DNA from: Pristionchus mayeri
Taxonomy: Eukaryota; Nematoda; Chromadorea; Rhabditida; Neodiplogasteridae
Direction: 5' to 3'
Assembly: GCA_036245805.1 (NCBI GenBank)
Contig: BTRK01000005.1
Span: 43,759,216 to 43,823,215, forward strand
Length of the DNA: 64,000 nt
Shown: positions 1 through 11,941 of the stretch, piece by piece
Position numbering within the stretch: position 1 is the stretch's first letter
Layout of the letters: every line of letters begins with the position of its first letter
Made by a program: the position numbers and the translations under genes
The notes under the pieces: model-generated
Databases searched by the model: none
Told to the model about the DNA's origin: nothing
What the model saw: the letters and a program-made list of their open reading frames with translations, nothing else

Positions 1-2464
1 AAAATATTTTTAAAATCCTTCATACTGGGGTATGTTACTATCCCAGACATAAGAATACGAATGATCCAGGTTATTTGTCCGAGAGCCGTCAATTAGGAAT
101 TCTGCGGTTTTGTTCCCGGAGAAACTTTTGTGTTGAAAGTGAATTGCGAAACTCAAAAAGAAAAATTATTTAGCTGAAAAACTGAATTCCAGAGAGAAAA
201 ACAAATACTTTCACAATGATATGCGAGAGTTCCTGGGAATTTTATTGCATATTTTGGAAGAACAACTTCCGTACTGTATAAAAAAAAATTAAAATAGCAA
301 AACGGTGGGGCTTCATAGTCTCATTTTTCGCATTCAATGTGTACTAGTCGGAACTTCATTTCTGAAATAACAAAAATTACCATTCCGGCTAACTTTATTT
401 CGAAAATCGAAATTTCAAACTTTTGAAAAATACGCTTTTCGTAGCCACGCATGAGCGCGATTTTCAGCATCGAAAACTTAAAATTTATAAACATGGTACG
501 GTCGCTTACAGTCGATTGGGATAGTATACGCCATCGTCAGCAAAAGTAACGCCATGCGGCATCATCGAAAGGTGTATTCTTTTCAAATTTATCGGACAAA
601 TATCGCTCCAGCCAAAGGTTGGTAAAGAGATAAAATTTTGTTTTGGTAAGATTATTTAGAATATCGATACAATTACATATGTAAAATATTCTTGGGGGCA
701 GGTGAGTCTGAAAAAACTATGAAAATTTCGCTAATTGAAATGTTTCTGAAAATCAAGTTTTGCAAATCTCATTTTTTTCAGAATTTCTAAAATTAATAAA
801 TATGAAATGCGTTATAGATTTTCAGACTCATCTACCCCAAGAATATTTTGCATGTAATTGCATCGATTTTCTTAATAATCTTACCAAAAAATAATTTTAT
901 ATCTTTACGAACCTTCGCTGGAGCGATATTTGTCCGATAAATTTGAGAAGAATACAACTTTCGATGATGCCGCATGCCGATACTTGTGTTGACCGTGGCA
1001 TATTCTATCCCAATCGAATGTAGGCGACCGTACCATGTTTATAAATTTTAAGTTTTCAATGCTGAAAATCATGCTCACGCGAGCCTGCAAAAAGCGTATT
1101 TTTCAAAAGTTCGGAATTTCGAATTGCACACAGTAATTTAACGTTAATGGTATGGAAACATCATAAAAACACAGCGTGTCAGAGCGGACAAACTCCTTTG
1201 TTCTCGCGGCGGGCCATTTCTCTACATTCCCTGTCGCTGAGCGGTCAGGTGAAGGAGAAAGTGGCTGAAACTTACGCCATAACTAAATTTGGAAATTAAA
1301 ATTAACTAACACCGATTGGCAAGTGTTCTAAGCCATAATCCGTGTACCTACTATTAAAATTTGGTATTTTTATCTCGCTTCCTGGATTTTCTATTAAGCA
1401 TTTACTTTTTAATATGTATTTTGATCTGCAAATGAGAACTAGTCTGAGCACAATATCTGGAGACCCTACATGTGGGTTATTTTCTGAATCCTCATGAGTA
1501 GCTCTACAACTGCAACAGACAGATTTTCGATATTATTTTTAGTATTCGAAAAAAAGCTAAAAATGTGCAACAAAATTTGCATTTTCCATGATTACTCGAA
1601 TACTAAAAATAATATCAACAATCTGTCTGTTGCAGTTGTAGAGCTGCTCATGAGGATTCAGAAAATAACCCACTTGTAGAGTCTGCCGATATTGAGCTCA
1701 GACGAGTTCTCATTTGAAAATCCACATGATTTTCGTTCCGATATTGTTGTTTCAAAATGAGTTTCACAAAACGTATTAATTATTTTGCTATATTTTGCTC
1801 TGCAACCCTCAAGGTGGAATATGTTTCACCTAATATTTTTACTCTGTAATTTCATTTCGATCTAGCGCAATCGAGAGTTCGAAAATGATCTCCGCCGTCA
1901 GATTGTCCGCTCTGACACGCTGTGAAAAAGGTACCAGAGAGTGAAATAAAGTTAGCCGGAATGGTAATTTTTGTTATTTCAGAAATGAAGTTCCGACTAG
2001 TACACATTGAATGCGAAAAATGAGACTATGAAGCCCCACCGTTTTGCTATTTTAATTTTTTTATTATACAGTACGGAAGTTGTTCTTCCAAAATATGCAA
2101 TAAAATTCCCAGGAACTCTCGCATATCATTGCGAAAATATTTGTTTTTCTCTCTGGAATTCAGTTTTTCAGCTAAATAATTTTTCTTTTTGAGTTTCGCA
2201 ATTCACTTTCAACACAAAAGTTTCTCAAAATAATTTTCTGCATTTTTAAGACCATTGCCGGCTTTCTAGCTTATCTGGGAGCTGATATATGGTATAGCCG
2301 GGAACAAAACCGGAGAATTCCTAATTGACGGCTCTCGGACAAATAACCTGGATCATTCGTATTCTTATGTCTGGGATAGTAACATACCCCAGTATGACCG
2401 ATTTTAAAAATATTTTTTTAAAAATTGTTCGTGGCCACCTCCACTGACTCGTGATACATGTGAT
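1..2464. mobile_element. Large foldback element, left end outside the window
   Basis: The first 120 bases return in reverse complement at about 2300-2410, and the arms pair from 1-430 with 1940-2410. Inner inverted repeats are nested inside: 440-660 pairs with 905-1100, 1437-1560 with 1560-1700, and a 20-base block near 1175 with 1903-1922. The right end (about 2425-2464) reads CCACTGACTCGTGATACATG, close to the ends of the foldback element at 31337-32801. No transposase is visible, and the short reading frames here only reflect the symmetry. It probably sits in intron 3 of the receptor at 4736-5193. Confidence 0.8.
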
Positions 2465-3028
2465 ATTATAATTACATCAAGGCTTGAGAGTTTCCGAAAA
2501 ACTGACATTTGTTTTCAATTAAATTTTCGTTGAAATTTTCCATTTTGTTTGATCAGCTATCATTCAGCGGAGAAATATTGCGGTACCATTTCTTTTGCAT
2601 GAATGGAAAGCCCATTAGTTGCTCTTTCTAAAAGTGTGTAGGAACAGGTGCTTACATTGCGACATTCCGAAATAAAGGCTTGGAAAATCCAACATGAGCG
2701 ATACAATGCTGCTCCAACTATCGGAGCTCCTGATCCAACGATCAAAGATATTGACTTCTATGTAGGGGCGCTACATTCAATCACTATTGGGGCACACTAT
2801 TATATAAATATTTAAGCACACGTCTGATTCATAGTCTTCTTGGCACTTCTTGACTTCTTGAATAATTATGGATACTCATAGAGGGGAACGGATAAGGGAT
2901 AACGGTTCAGGATCTGAGGACATCCAATTGAAGGCGACTTGACGGAATCGGTGACTGGGGTGACGGGGGTTCGTGCCTCCTGGTGTCCCTTACCAGGGGA
3001 TGATGAGCCAAACGGTCATCAGAGGAGT
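2465..3028. other. Unassigned sequence between two foldback elements
   Basis: No recognisable gene or repeat. A 61-codon open frame on the minus strand (2560-2745) has no motif I know and no splice partners I can find. If receptor R0 continues to the left of the window, this stretch is intronic. Confidence 0.5.
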
Positions 3029-4564
3029 GACGACTAATGTTGCGCAAGTGATCTAAAAAGTGAAAAGTGATCTTCCACCGCTCATGTCAAAGTGATCGAC
3101 GAGGAATGTGATCGATCACTTTCTGGGGAAAGTGATCGATCAGATTTGTAGAGATCGTTTTGAAACATACAACGATCGATCAGATTCAGAGAGTTTGTTT
3201 TTGTTTTCGAAAGTGATCGATTATTTTTCAAAAGATCACATTTCGAAAAATGTTCAACTAGATCGGTTTCATCGATCTAGATCATTTTTGATCGAGATGT
3301 TATTGATATTCAGATTCAGAGAGAATTCTGATAAGTTTCAGAAATGTTTAACATAAAAAACGCTTCTTTCCAATCGATTTCAATTCCAGCAAAATCGATA
3401 CGCAGAAGGAGCTTCATGATTATGCCTTATTGACAACGCCGCATTGTATAATAACCATAGTTGCCCACGCCGGCGGCGACCCCCATGACCCCCTGTTCAT
3501 GGTTTCGCACTGACGAAGGGTCGTGGCCAAACATCGATCGGTAGGTCAAGACTAAGTAATCGATAGTACAGTACTCCCAGATACCGTATACCACTACCGT
3601 AATCTACGATTATCGCAAATGAACTTTATTTTTAAAAAGTCCTGGCACCATGCCCAATCGATTATGCAGTACCCAATTGACTACCATAACCCAGTTCCTT
3701 GGGTCAGATCTAGTTCCTTGGGTCAAACATTTTTCGAAAATTGTCAAAAAATTTCTTTAAATCCTAAATCGATAATAAAATGATTCTTCAGCAACAAGAG
3801 ATACGGTATAAAACTTTAAAATAATTTTACTATCGATTTTGATTTTTTTTTAGAAAAATGTTTGGCCCAAGGAACTGGAACTGACCCCCGGAATTGGGTT
3901 ACGGTAGTCACGTGGGTACTGTATATTCGATTGGGTCTGGAGTACTGTACTATCGTTTGGGTACGGTACCTAGTTTTGACCTACCGTTGACCTACCGATC
4001 GATTTTGACCATGACCCTACGTTGTTTCGCTCTGCTCTCCTCAAATCCGGGGGAGCAGTGCGAAACCATGAAAAGGGGGTCATGGTCTGAAATCACCTCG
4101 CCGCCAATGTTGGGCAACTATGATATCAATTCATAACCGAGTTATCGCTAATTAACTGTGCGCCGAGGACATGTTGATAAGGAAAGATTTTTGATGTTAT
4201 TCAAATCGATTGGAAAGAAGCGTTTTTTATTTTAAACATTTCTGAAACTTATCAGAATTCTCTCTGAATCTGAATAGCAATAACATCTCGATCAAAAATG
4301 ATCTAGATCGATGAAACCGATCTAATTGAACATTTTTCGAAATGTGATATTTTGAAAAATGATCGATCACTTTCGAAAACCAAAACAAACTCTCTGAATC
4401 TGATCGATCGTTTTATGTTTCAAAACGATCTCCCCAAATCTGATCGATCACTTTCCCCAGAAAGTGATCGATCACATTCCTCGTCCATCACTTTGAGCTG
4501 GCTGGTCGAACTTTTTGAATTGAAAGATCGGGAAGATTTAGATCGCCAGCGCAACACTACTAGA
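3029..4564. mobile_element. Foldback element rich in GATCGATC
   Basis: The arms 3029-3480 and about 4020-4564 are reverse complements. They are packed with the palindromic core AAAGTGATCGATCACTTT. The inner parts also pair: 3450-3530 with 4020-4130, both containing GGGGGTCATGG or its complement. The spacer carries variants of CGATTGGGTACTGTA. No coding capacity is seen. A fragment of the same family lies at about 60330-60510. Confidence 0.8.
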
Positions 4565-4735
4565 TAAAATTACCTGTAAGCAAATTGTAACGTTCTCCCG
4601 AATATGGTCCCCGAAATTCCCAATGTTTTTTTTTTATTTTGGAATTTCTTTATTATTATTTTCAAGCACCGAATATCAAGTAAGTTAATTTAATATCCGA
4701 AAATCACATACTTTAAAATTATGATAATTACTTAC

Positions 4736-5193
4736 CATCAATATTTGCTTGTTGATTCCCATTCGGCAAAGTGGCCCTTCACAATAGAGAGCGCCAAATG
4801 GAATCACGGTATACACTCGCAATACGGATGAAAAGACCACTTCATTGAAGATGAAAGATAGCTAAAAGGTAAAGGAAAATATCCTGTATGAAACTGGAAA
4901 CGCGGGGGAACACGCAAAGCAAGAATGGGTTAAATAACAAATATAAGTAAATTAAAAATAAATACGTGAGTAAGAATGTAGAGTATGCGCAGATCGTTTT
5001 TCATCATTTTGTTGTCGAAAATTAGTAGATACTGCATTAGTGGGTGAATTGTGAGCAAAGAAACGATGGGAGCATATAATTGAAATCTTTAAAAAAACAA
5101 TTGCACAATAGATTGGACATACTTCATTGACAAATCCAGAAGGTAGTTCTTGCCCCAATCGAGGCCATAGCGTAATGATGTATTGACATCCAT
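4736..5193 (-). CDS. Type-1 (Srh/Sri-like) chemoreceptor R0, exons 1-3, gene continues off the left edge
   Basis: Three exons read in phase: 5193-5123 (71 nt), 5086-4966 (121 nt) and 4861-4736 (126 nt). They match R2 exon for exon, in length, phase and sequence. The start is MDVNTSLRYGLDW. Exon 2 has LTIHPLMQYLLIFDNKM (TM1 region). Exon 3 has YTVIPFGALYCEGPLCR, a conserved cysteine-rich segment before TM3. Splice sites are GT-AG. Exons 4-11 are not found in 1-4735; two foldback elements fill that space, so they may lie beyond the window. In R2 the same intron also holds a foldback element. Family assignment rests on the full-length relatives R2 and R7. Confidence 0.7.
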
Positions 5194-5198
5194 TCGAT

Positions 5199-5345
5199 AT
5201 ATATCGCACAAGAGATTGCGGATCGAGTTATGCGGAAATTGGCTGGTAATGACACATTTTTAATCGCATTTTGAATTCATTTTTCGCAATTACTAGAACT
5301 CGATTGATATGATTCGTATTAGAGCAATCGGATAAATGACGCATA
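5199..5345 (-). promoter_or_regulatory. Conserved upstream block of type-1 receptors
   Basis: Just upstream of the R0 start, GGAAATTTCCGC-like sequence (5221-5245) and a block with GATTCGTATTAGA (5310-5330) recur upstream of R2 (21061-21180) and at 34611-34730. The first part also recurs before R6 (35199-35226). Conservation outside coding sequence suggests a promoter or 5' leader element. No transcript data are available. Confidence 0.45.
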
Positions 5346-5641
5346 AGGGGATAACATTTTATCGTGCGTCCAGCTAGTTACCCACAAGTGATAAATATAC
5401 AAGTTCGGTAAAGGATATCCATTCATTCCTGTTCATAAGAAATAAATTGTATTTGTGTGTTGTACAGAAGTACATCGAATAACTATTCACATCAATTTGC
5501 TACAATTGCAATGAGAGTGTGCGAACAATAAAGCACATCCGAGGAGAATCAAGCATATTTATAGTGTGTTAATACAGTTACAAATTAAAAACAAAAATTT
5601 TTATTATTTTATTTTTTAAAAAAATACAGATTTGAATAATA

Positions 5642-6894
5642 CAGGGTGCGCCAAAATTACGTGGACTGATGTTTTCATATGATTCCTGCCTTTGGAATGG
5701 GACTTGAGCGACCCGATTCAAGGGATAGCTTATCAACCATATATGCAATAGTTACTTACCAACTAATTTTGATGGGTCCTCCTTTAGCTTTGTCACAGGC
5801 CTTGAGTGTGTTCCCATTTCCAAATGTCAATTCCCGCACGAACTTTTCGTCAATTTCGTCTCCTGCTTTGAGAAGGGCAGCATTGAGGGAGATTAGGGTG
5901 GAGTTATTTGTAGAGTACATCTTGACATACAACACCCCAAACATTGACGTCGAGGGGTTGAGTTCGGGAGAGTTCAGGAGCCAATCAATCAGAGTTTAGT
6001 CGGCTTCATGGGTGTCCGGCAACGAATTTGTCTTGTGAATGGAGTAGAATCTTGCTCAAAGGCCCAGTGCTCCTGACCGAAGTGGGAATGAACTTAGGGT
6101 GGACGTCCGTCTTCGAGGATGTGCTTTATGTAATACTGCGTATTGATATTGAAGCCCGGAGTGACGAATACGAGAGGGAACTTGTATGTTGAAGAAAATT
6201 CATTCTAATCTCTGATATAGAGGGGATGTCTTGTATAACCAGTGACTCGACAACTATTTTATGATTCTTCAGCAAGAGAGGAATATATTAAGCTGTTTTG
6301 GATATTCAGCTTGCATTCGACGCTAAAGATATTTGCATCGTTGAATAAAGTACGAAAGTACGCGGACCTAACACAATCCAATGTCAGTTCAATGTACCGT
6401 TCTCAGCGGAGCTTCAGCGAAAGCTCATCCAGCCCGTGCTAATTGATGAACTTGTGAAGGCCAATAACCAGCTGGGACTTGAGAGGACGACAAACAGATA
6501 TGTTAGAGATATCGAAGATCTTGTTCTTCTGCATTCTGTTTCGAAGGACTCTGTTTCCGATGTTCTCTCGGTTCCTGGTGGTAGAACCATACAGCAATTT
6601 ATCTCTGTCCTGACAGTCCTTGTAAGTATCAAGCTAATGGTACATAACACCGGTTGCGGATGCAGTCGACTAGTGAAAGCCGAGTAGATGAGCGATGTCA
6701 TATTGTCCTTGCAGGGTGGAGTGTGAGAGTCGGAGACGACTAGACATCGCCATTCCTAGACAACCTGGCTAACTGACATGAGATGTTGAATAATGAGATA
6801 TCAATGGTCACTAGTCTATAGGGGTCAAGCATTTAGTTTGGGAGGCGGGGCTAAAGAATGATGGAAACAGTCCACGTAATTTTGGCGCACCCTG
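5642..6894 (-). mobile_element. Tc1-like transposon with decayed transposase
   Basis: The terminal inverted repeats begin CAGGGTGCGCCAAAATTACG and are flanked by TA on both sides (5640-5641, 6895-6896). Read on the minus strand, fragments of a Tc1-type transposase are visible in several frames. One resembles HWAFEQDSTPF (5990-6100). Another resembles the catalytic block DWLLNSPELNPS (5940-6000). A tail ends in KAKGGPIKI (5765-5800). Frame changes and stops break it, so it cannot be autonomous. Paralogous sequence at 33360-33400 and 21620-21660 lacks the insertion. Confidence 0.85.
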
Positions 6895-6896
6895 TA

Positions 6897-7131
6897 TTTT
6901 CAAAAATTGATCAATTTGTGTTCCGTTGAGTTGGTTGAATATGTGTATTTCAAACTTAGATTTATTCACTTAAGAGTAAACAAAATACCAGGCAAAAATA
7001 CTATGTATGCTGTGCTAAAACTGATCAATTCCAGTGGATACTACCTATACGTTGATATATCTGATCACAAAACAAAAAAAATCGTGTGGGGATGAAAACC
7101 ATTACCAGGAAAATGTTCAATGAGTATTGTG
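6897..7131 (-). repeat. 3' flank of R1 with truncated copy of its last exon
   Basis: It matches 33382-33608 closely. Near 7015-7045 a stretch repeats the end of the last receptor exon (the complement of AAAACTGATCAATTC...GTGGATA). So each of R1, R3 and R5 carries a partial second copy of its last exon just 3' of the full one. Confidence 0.5.
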
Positions 7132-8792
7132 CTAAAACGGATCAATTCGAGTGGATGCTGCCTGTGTTGTGTTGAGTGAAGTCGACATGCTGCGATCGTT
7201 TGGCTTCACGATGGCAACGCGAACCATGAACTTTTTAAACATTCTTTGTACCATCTAAAAGGCAAAGTCTTTAATTTTGGCTTCTGTTGCATCCTTATAA
7301 TATAGATATCTCTCCAACCCCTTCTATCCCCTTTTCTAAATTCTAGTATATTATTAAGTTTCTGAAGCCCCACTGCCGTGCACGATAATGAATATGTGTA
7401 GTACTCAGCTTTCTGTAGCCGGGACTTCTTAAAGAAGGAGTAACACGAAAAATTTGTTCAATTAGCCATGTGTATGTAATAGAAGCCAGCAGCCCGATAA
7501 TGAATCACTTTATCCGAAGTTTCACAGACAGCTCTCAGGCTATTTACATATGCGCAAAGTTAATTGACAGCGCAGGGACCTGGCTAATTCATTTGTGTTT
7601 CACTAGCTCTATTTAATTTTCGCCACTTTCTTGGGATAGTTTGGCTACAGTTTCCCATTGCGAGAGCAATATCTTTGTGGTGGGACTCCCTAGCACACAT
7701 TCGTGTTGCCCCTTCTTTAAGATGAAAAAGATACAGAACTGATGTCCGTGAATGTTGAAAAGCGTCTGAATTATGATTTTACTCTAAATTTATGTTGTCA
7801 TTTGATGTTAGTTTTAAGTTAAAACGAACATTAAACAAATACACCCACCACGAGGAATATTCTGAGCACTGCACATATCCAGTCAGGAACGAAAGTTGTT
7901 GGATCAACTAGCATGAAGGACAGCATGAATGCCAACGGCAATGCGTAGCAAACAATCGCACCGGTACACTTAAAGATTTACATTTTTTAATGAACTTGTG
8001 CGTAGGGAACCTGTAAAGTCCCCACTTTGTATTTGTGCACAACAATATTTTCGCGCTCATCAAACCTCTTCGCCATTGATTGAGTATAACCCGATAGAAA
8101 TTTCTGCAAAATCAGTCGTTGGTATGCAAATGAACACGCATCGACATAAATTACCGAGCTGGTCTTTGCCAGATTGTGCATTGCATCGAATGTGAAAAAA
8201 ATTAGAAATGGACTGACAACAATAATCGAAATTCCAAGGAAAAGCAGCTCTGGGAATATGATAGTTAATCTTAAATTATTGTTGTATCCCATTTACTATG
8301 CCAACAAAATCAACGGGCGCGCCCAAGCGTGGAAAACACCCCATTAAGTTACCAAGGCTGATGACTTCTGGATGATAACCAACCAACACGCTATTCCACA
8401 GAACTTTCACAAAAAATGATCTTTTTTAAGTGTGGAAACATATTGTGAGTACACTGAGGAAGGGACTATTTTGGTTATCACCCGACTGAGCGCCCCCTGT
8501 AGCTAATTGACATACCCCATTTGAAGTATTGCGGGTCTCCCGGAGGACCAAATATAAAAAATTGTGCCACCTCGCTGTGATAACCATGACAGCTCCGGAA
8601 TCTGAAAATTGAATAATATAGTACTCAAAGTTAGATTAGAGTAGGGTTTAATATGTCGATTTTTTAAATATTATAATTAACTTACTGATATAAGGTTATC
8701 ACTATTATCATGATCTCTTCCAAAGTATCCCCAACCGAGCACATTCGCGATTAGAATGGTATTAAGCGAAACGTTCAGCACACCCAGATTTC
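7132..8792 (-). pseudogene. Type-1 chemoreceptor R1, 5'-truncated and interrupted
   Basis: Exons corresponding to R2 exons 5-11 are recognisable. They are: about 8792-8690 (WGYFGRDHDNSD), 8600-8510 (LSWLSQRGGT), 8255-8160 (PELLFLGISIIVVSPF), 8110-8050 (LSGYTQSMAKR), 7973-7850 (LPLAFMLSFMLVDPTTF), the HG exon near 7780-7717, and the last exon 7253-7132 (FMVRVAIVKPNDRSMS). Defects: exons 1-4 are absent, a one-base insertion in the LSQRGGT exon shifts the frame, a 284-bp MITE splits the HG exon, and the following donor is CTGAGT. It is clearly non-functional as a full receptor. Confidence 0.75.
7433..7716. mobile_element. TTAA-target MITE inside an R1 exon
   Basis: The 284-bp element is flanked by TTAA (7429-7432 and 7717-7720), with inverted ends AGAAGG...CCTTCT. 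It shares its interior (for example CAGTTTCCCATTGCGAG and GGTGGGACTCCCTAG) with elements at 39036-39323 and 21935-22147. Empty sites with a single TTAA are present in R3 (near 22704) and R5 (near 33945). Confidence 0.8.
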
Positions 8793-8799
8793 TCAATTA

Positions 8800-9780
8800 T
8801 TGTCCATCACGAGATCCCCCTGGCATCGAGGGCGCTTATGGGAGATAGCAGATGGCTTACCGAGGGACAACCTAGCTGGAAGAACATTGCATACCCTCTG
8901 GCATAGCTGATTGCCCGACTACGCTGGAGGCATCCAATGATGAGTAAGCACATCTACTGACCACAAATCAACCGTCACTCCGGACTCTGACCTACTCTCA
9001 TCTCTTATATATATGGAAAATTTGTATTTTTTCAATGTTTTCACTTCTCGAATTGCAAATTTCGTCTTGCATTGATGTCTTTTGTTTCATGATATACTGT
9101 CTGAATTTGCTGATATGTATTTCCACCAAATTGTTGCGCCCTACTATGGTTCTGATATTAGACAACAACAAACGACAAAAGTATGACCTCGTTAGGATCT
9201 CAATCAGAACATGGTTTTAATGAGATCACTGAATTTCGGGTATTCTCGTTTTTGCTCACTTGGAATACATTCAATAAGTAGACGGTGAATTTAGAGCTCG
9301 AGTTTACCCTCTGGGCTAGCTGATTGCTCTACTAGGTTGGGCGCTTCCAACCATAAGTGAGCGCTTCCGATCAGCTGGCCAGGCATCAACAGTCACTTCA
9401 GACTCTGACCTCCTCTCAGCAAGGCGTTTTTCTCTCTCTATCTTTCATTTACTCCCATCTCTCTCCCATTTTATCTCATATTTCTCCCATCTGTTCCGTA
9501 TATTGCTCACACGTACCTACTATACGGCCTGCTCTCTTACAAGCTATGTAATATATCGCATACCCTCTTGGCTAGCTGATGGTGATCGATTAGGTTGGGC
9601 GCTTCCACCGATCGGCGATCGATTCCGATTTAGTGACTCATCCTCAACGTACAGTTCATTATTTCATCAGCAAGGCATCATTCTCTATCTATTCTTTATA
9701 TTTATTTTATAAATATGTATTTTGTCGTTTTATATTTGATGCTTATCATTCTTCCTACTTACAGAAATTATCTTCGGTCA
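8800..9780 (+). repeat. Degenerate repeat modules upstream of F-box copy A
   Basis: Three related modules occur at about 8880-9010, 9298-9450 and 9558-9705. Each starts near CCCTCTGG.(C/T)TAGCTGAT and runs through a GCGCTTCCA-like block into a pyrimidine-rich tail (CTCTCAGCAAGG, CTCTCTCTATC). The same three-module order precedes F-box copy B (25552-26375). They may be 5' leader or promoter sequence or an old tandem repeat. I find no convincing coding exon in them. Confidence 0.5.
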
Positions 9781-10646
9781 GGAACCAATCATTTGCACAC
9801 CGAATACAATGGTATGTGACATAGTTTTGACCTGATTAAAGCAAAAATTCAGGATCACAATACTTGTCTTCCCAATGACTGTCTGCTGCAAGATATAATA
9901 AAAAACAATGATACATGAATGTGTTTAAATTTTAATTAAAAAATATGATAATACAAATTTAAGAACCGAACTTTGTACCGCTTCGTCGGTCTGCAAGAAA
10001 ATGTACACAATTGCGAATGGCAAATCGCTCGACCCCATCAAATGGGAAGGAAGCGAGTTAGAAATTAGACAGGTTCGTTTCACCCCTCGACATTTTTTTT
10101 CTGTATTGAAGATACGATTGTCTAAACCCAATAGATGACCAATTGATGTGTGACAATTTTAAGTTAAAATTTTAATTTAATATATAATTTTTAACCACAA
10201 TTAAGTGGACATTACAGACTCCATGGGATGACATGACATTCGAGCTCAGCCTGACCGTCAAAGCTCCAGATTTCCCCTGCAGACGAGCTGGGCGGTATGG
10301 GCATATGTTGTTGTACAAACAGTATTGAATATTCGATGTTAGAATTTTTTTTAATGAAATACTTATGGTGACGGAATCTATCGCTTTCAGCTGGCATGAT
10401 TTGGGCATATTCGGGTTTCGGAGAGGCAGACTAAGCAAGAAGGAAGACGGATCGTGGTCCACTGAGAAGGTCAAGGAAGACCCCGCGATAGAAGAGAGGG
10501 AGTGCGAAATGATGCTGGTTCGTTGCATTCAATCATTTATAGATGTGATTGAATCCGATCAGTATGCCGCACATGCAATAAGTAATAATAGTTCATAGTT
10601 CTTATAGTTCTACCGATAGTTCTCCCGAGAAGTCCTTATTATATTA

Positions 10647-11939
10647 TTGGGGTGTCCGGAAAGTTCGTATAATGCTTTGGAAAAAAGACAGTTCGCGATC
10701 AAATGCAGTGATTGCGCAATCTGTTTGTCAACAATGTATTGCATCATTCTGACGTTGAGTAGTGAGAGGATTTAATCAGTCTCTTAGTTGCTACATTGAT
10801 TCTTGTGATGGACTCCCATCTCTACCTCCAAGCAGTTTTACTTCATTACTACCGTCTTGGCCGATCCGTGAAGGAGGCCCACTCTGCCCTGGCCCAGTCG
10901 GAAGGAGCTGACGCCCCCCCCCCCATACCCTTCTGCTATAAGTGGTTCTCCCGCTTCAAGAAAGGGGAGTTTGGAATCGATGATCAACCCCGCTCTGGAC
11001 GCCCTCCCTCCCTCGATCAGCCTCTCGTTCTCCGCACACTGAAGCGCAAGCCCATGGCCAGTGTGCGTGAGTTGAAGAAGGATACTGGTGCTCCCAGATC
11101 AACGGTGTCCGATATCCTCCATTGATCTGGGAAGAAGCCGAAACTCCCACAAGTGATTCCCCATGACCTCTCCCCCGAACAGCTGAAAAATCGTGTTCAA
11201 GTCTGTCGGGAATTACTCCATCGTAGATCCAATCTTCGATGGGTCAATTCCATCATCGCTACAGATGAGAAGTGGATCACGTACGATAACCCTGTGAGGA
11301 GACTGCAATGGGTGGATGCAGATGAGAAGCCCACGCCCGTCCCGAAGAAGGAAGAGCACGGAAAGAAGGAACTCCTCTGCTTCTTCTTCTCAGTGCTCGG
11401 TCCCATCTACTAGGAGATCCTTCTACTAGGAGAAAGGATCTCCTAGTAGATGGGTCCCATCTACTAGGAGGTCCTCGCCCCTGGCACCAGCATCAATGCC
11501 GACCTCTTCTCTGAACAACTGGAAGATGTCGCGATCAGAGTCCCTCCCAGACTCCTGAACCAGGGAAAAATTCTTCTTCTGATGGACAATGCTCGCCCAC
11601 ATCGAACGAAAATGATCCAGAAGAAAATGGACGAGCTCGAGAGGATTCCCCATCCACCGTATTCCCCGGATCTCTCCCCATGCGACTACCACTGCTTCCG
11701 CTCTCTCTCTGACTTCTGCAAAGGAAAGAAGTTCAAGAATCGAGATGAAGTTGTGAGGGCTTTAGTGAACTGGGCGGTCTCGAAAAAACCGGCATTCTGG
11801 AAGAGAGGAATCGAGACCATGCCCAATCGCTGGAGGGAGGTAGTGAGAAAGAAGGGGGCATACATTGGTCACTGAGAATTGTAAAAGATTGAATAAAAAA
11901 TAAAAACAAAAAATTATACGAACTTTCCGGACACCCCAA
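10647..11939 (+). mobile_element. Mariner transposon with broken transposase
   Basis: The ends are TTGGGGTGTCCGGAAAGTTC and its complement, flanked by TA. A mariner transposase is readable on the plus strand in three pieces. 10808-11125 is the helix-turn-helix part, with WFSRFKKGEFGIDDQPRSGR. 11126-11412 includes the first catalytic aspartate in IATDEKWITYDN. About 11470-11875 includes LLLMDNARPH and YSPDLSPCDYH. It is broken by TGA at 11123-11125, and by TAG plus a scrambled local duplication at 11410-11470. I count 32 residues between the second and third aspartates, two fewer than the usual mariner 34. It is likely inactive. Confidence 0.9.
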
Positions 11940-11941
11940 TA

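Noticed and set aside
10172..10528. 118-codon minus-strand frame, identical at 26925-27281
   Set aside because: It is antisense to F-box exons 3 and 4 and their intron; identity reflects the high similarity of the two copies.
10806..11875. Active mariner transposase gene
   Set aside because: In-frame TGA at 11123, TAG at 11411 and a scrambled segment break it into three parts.
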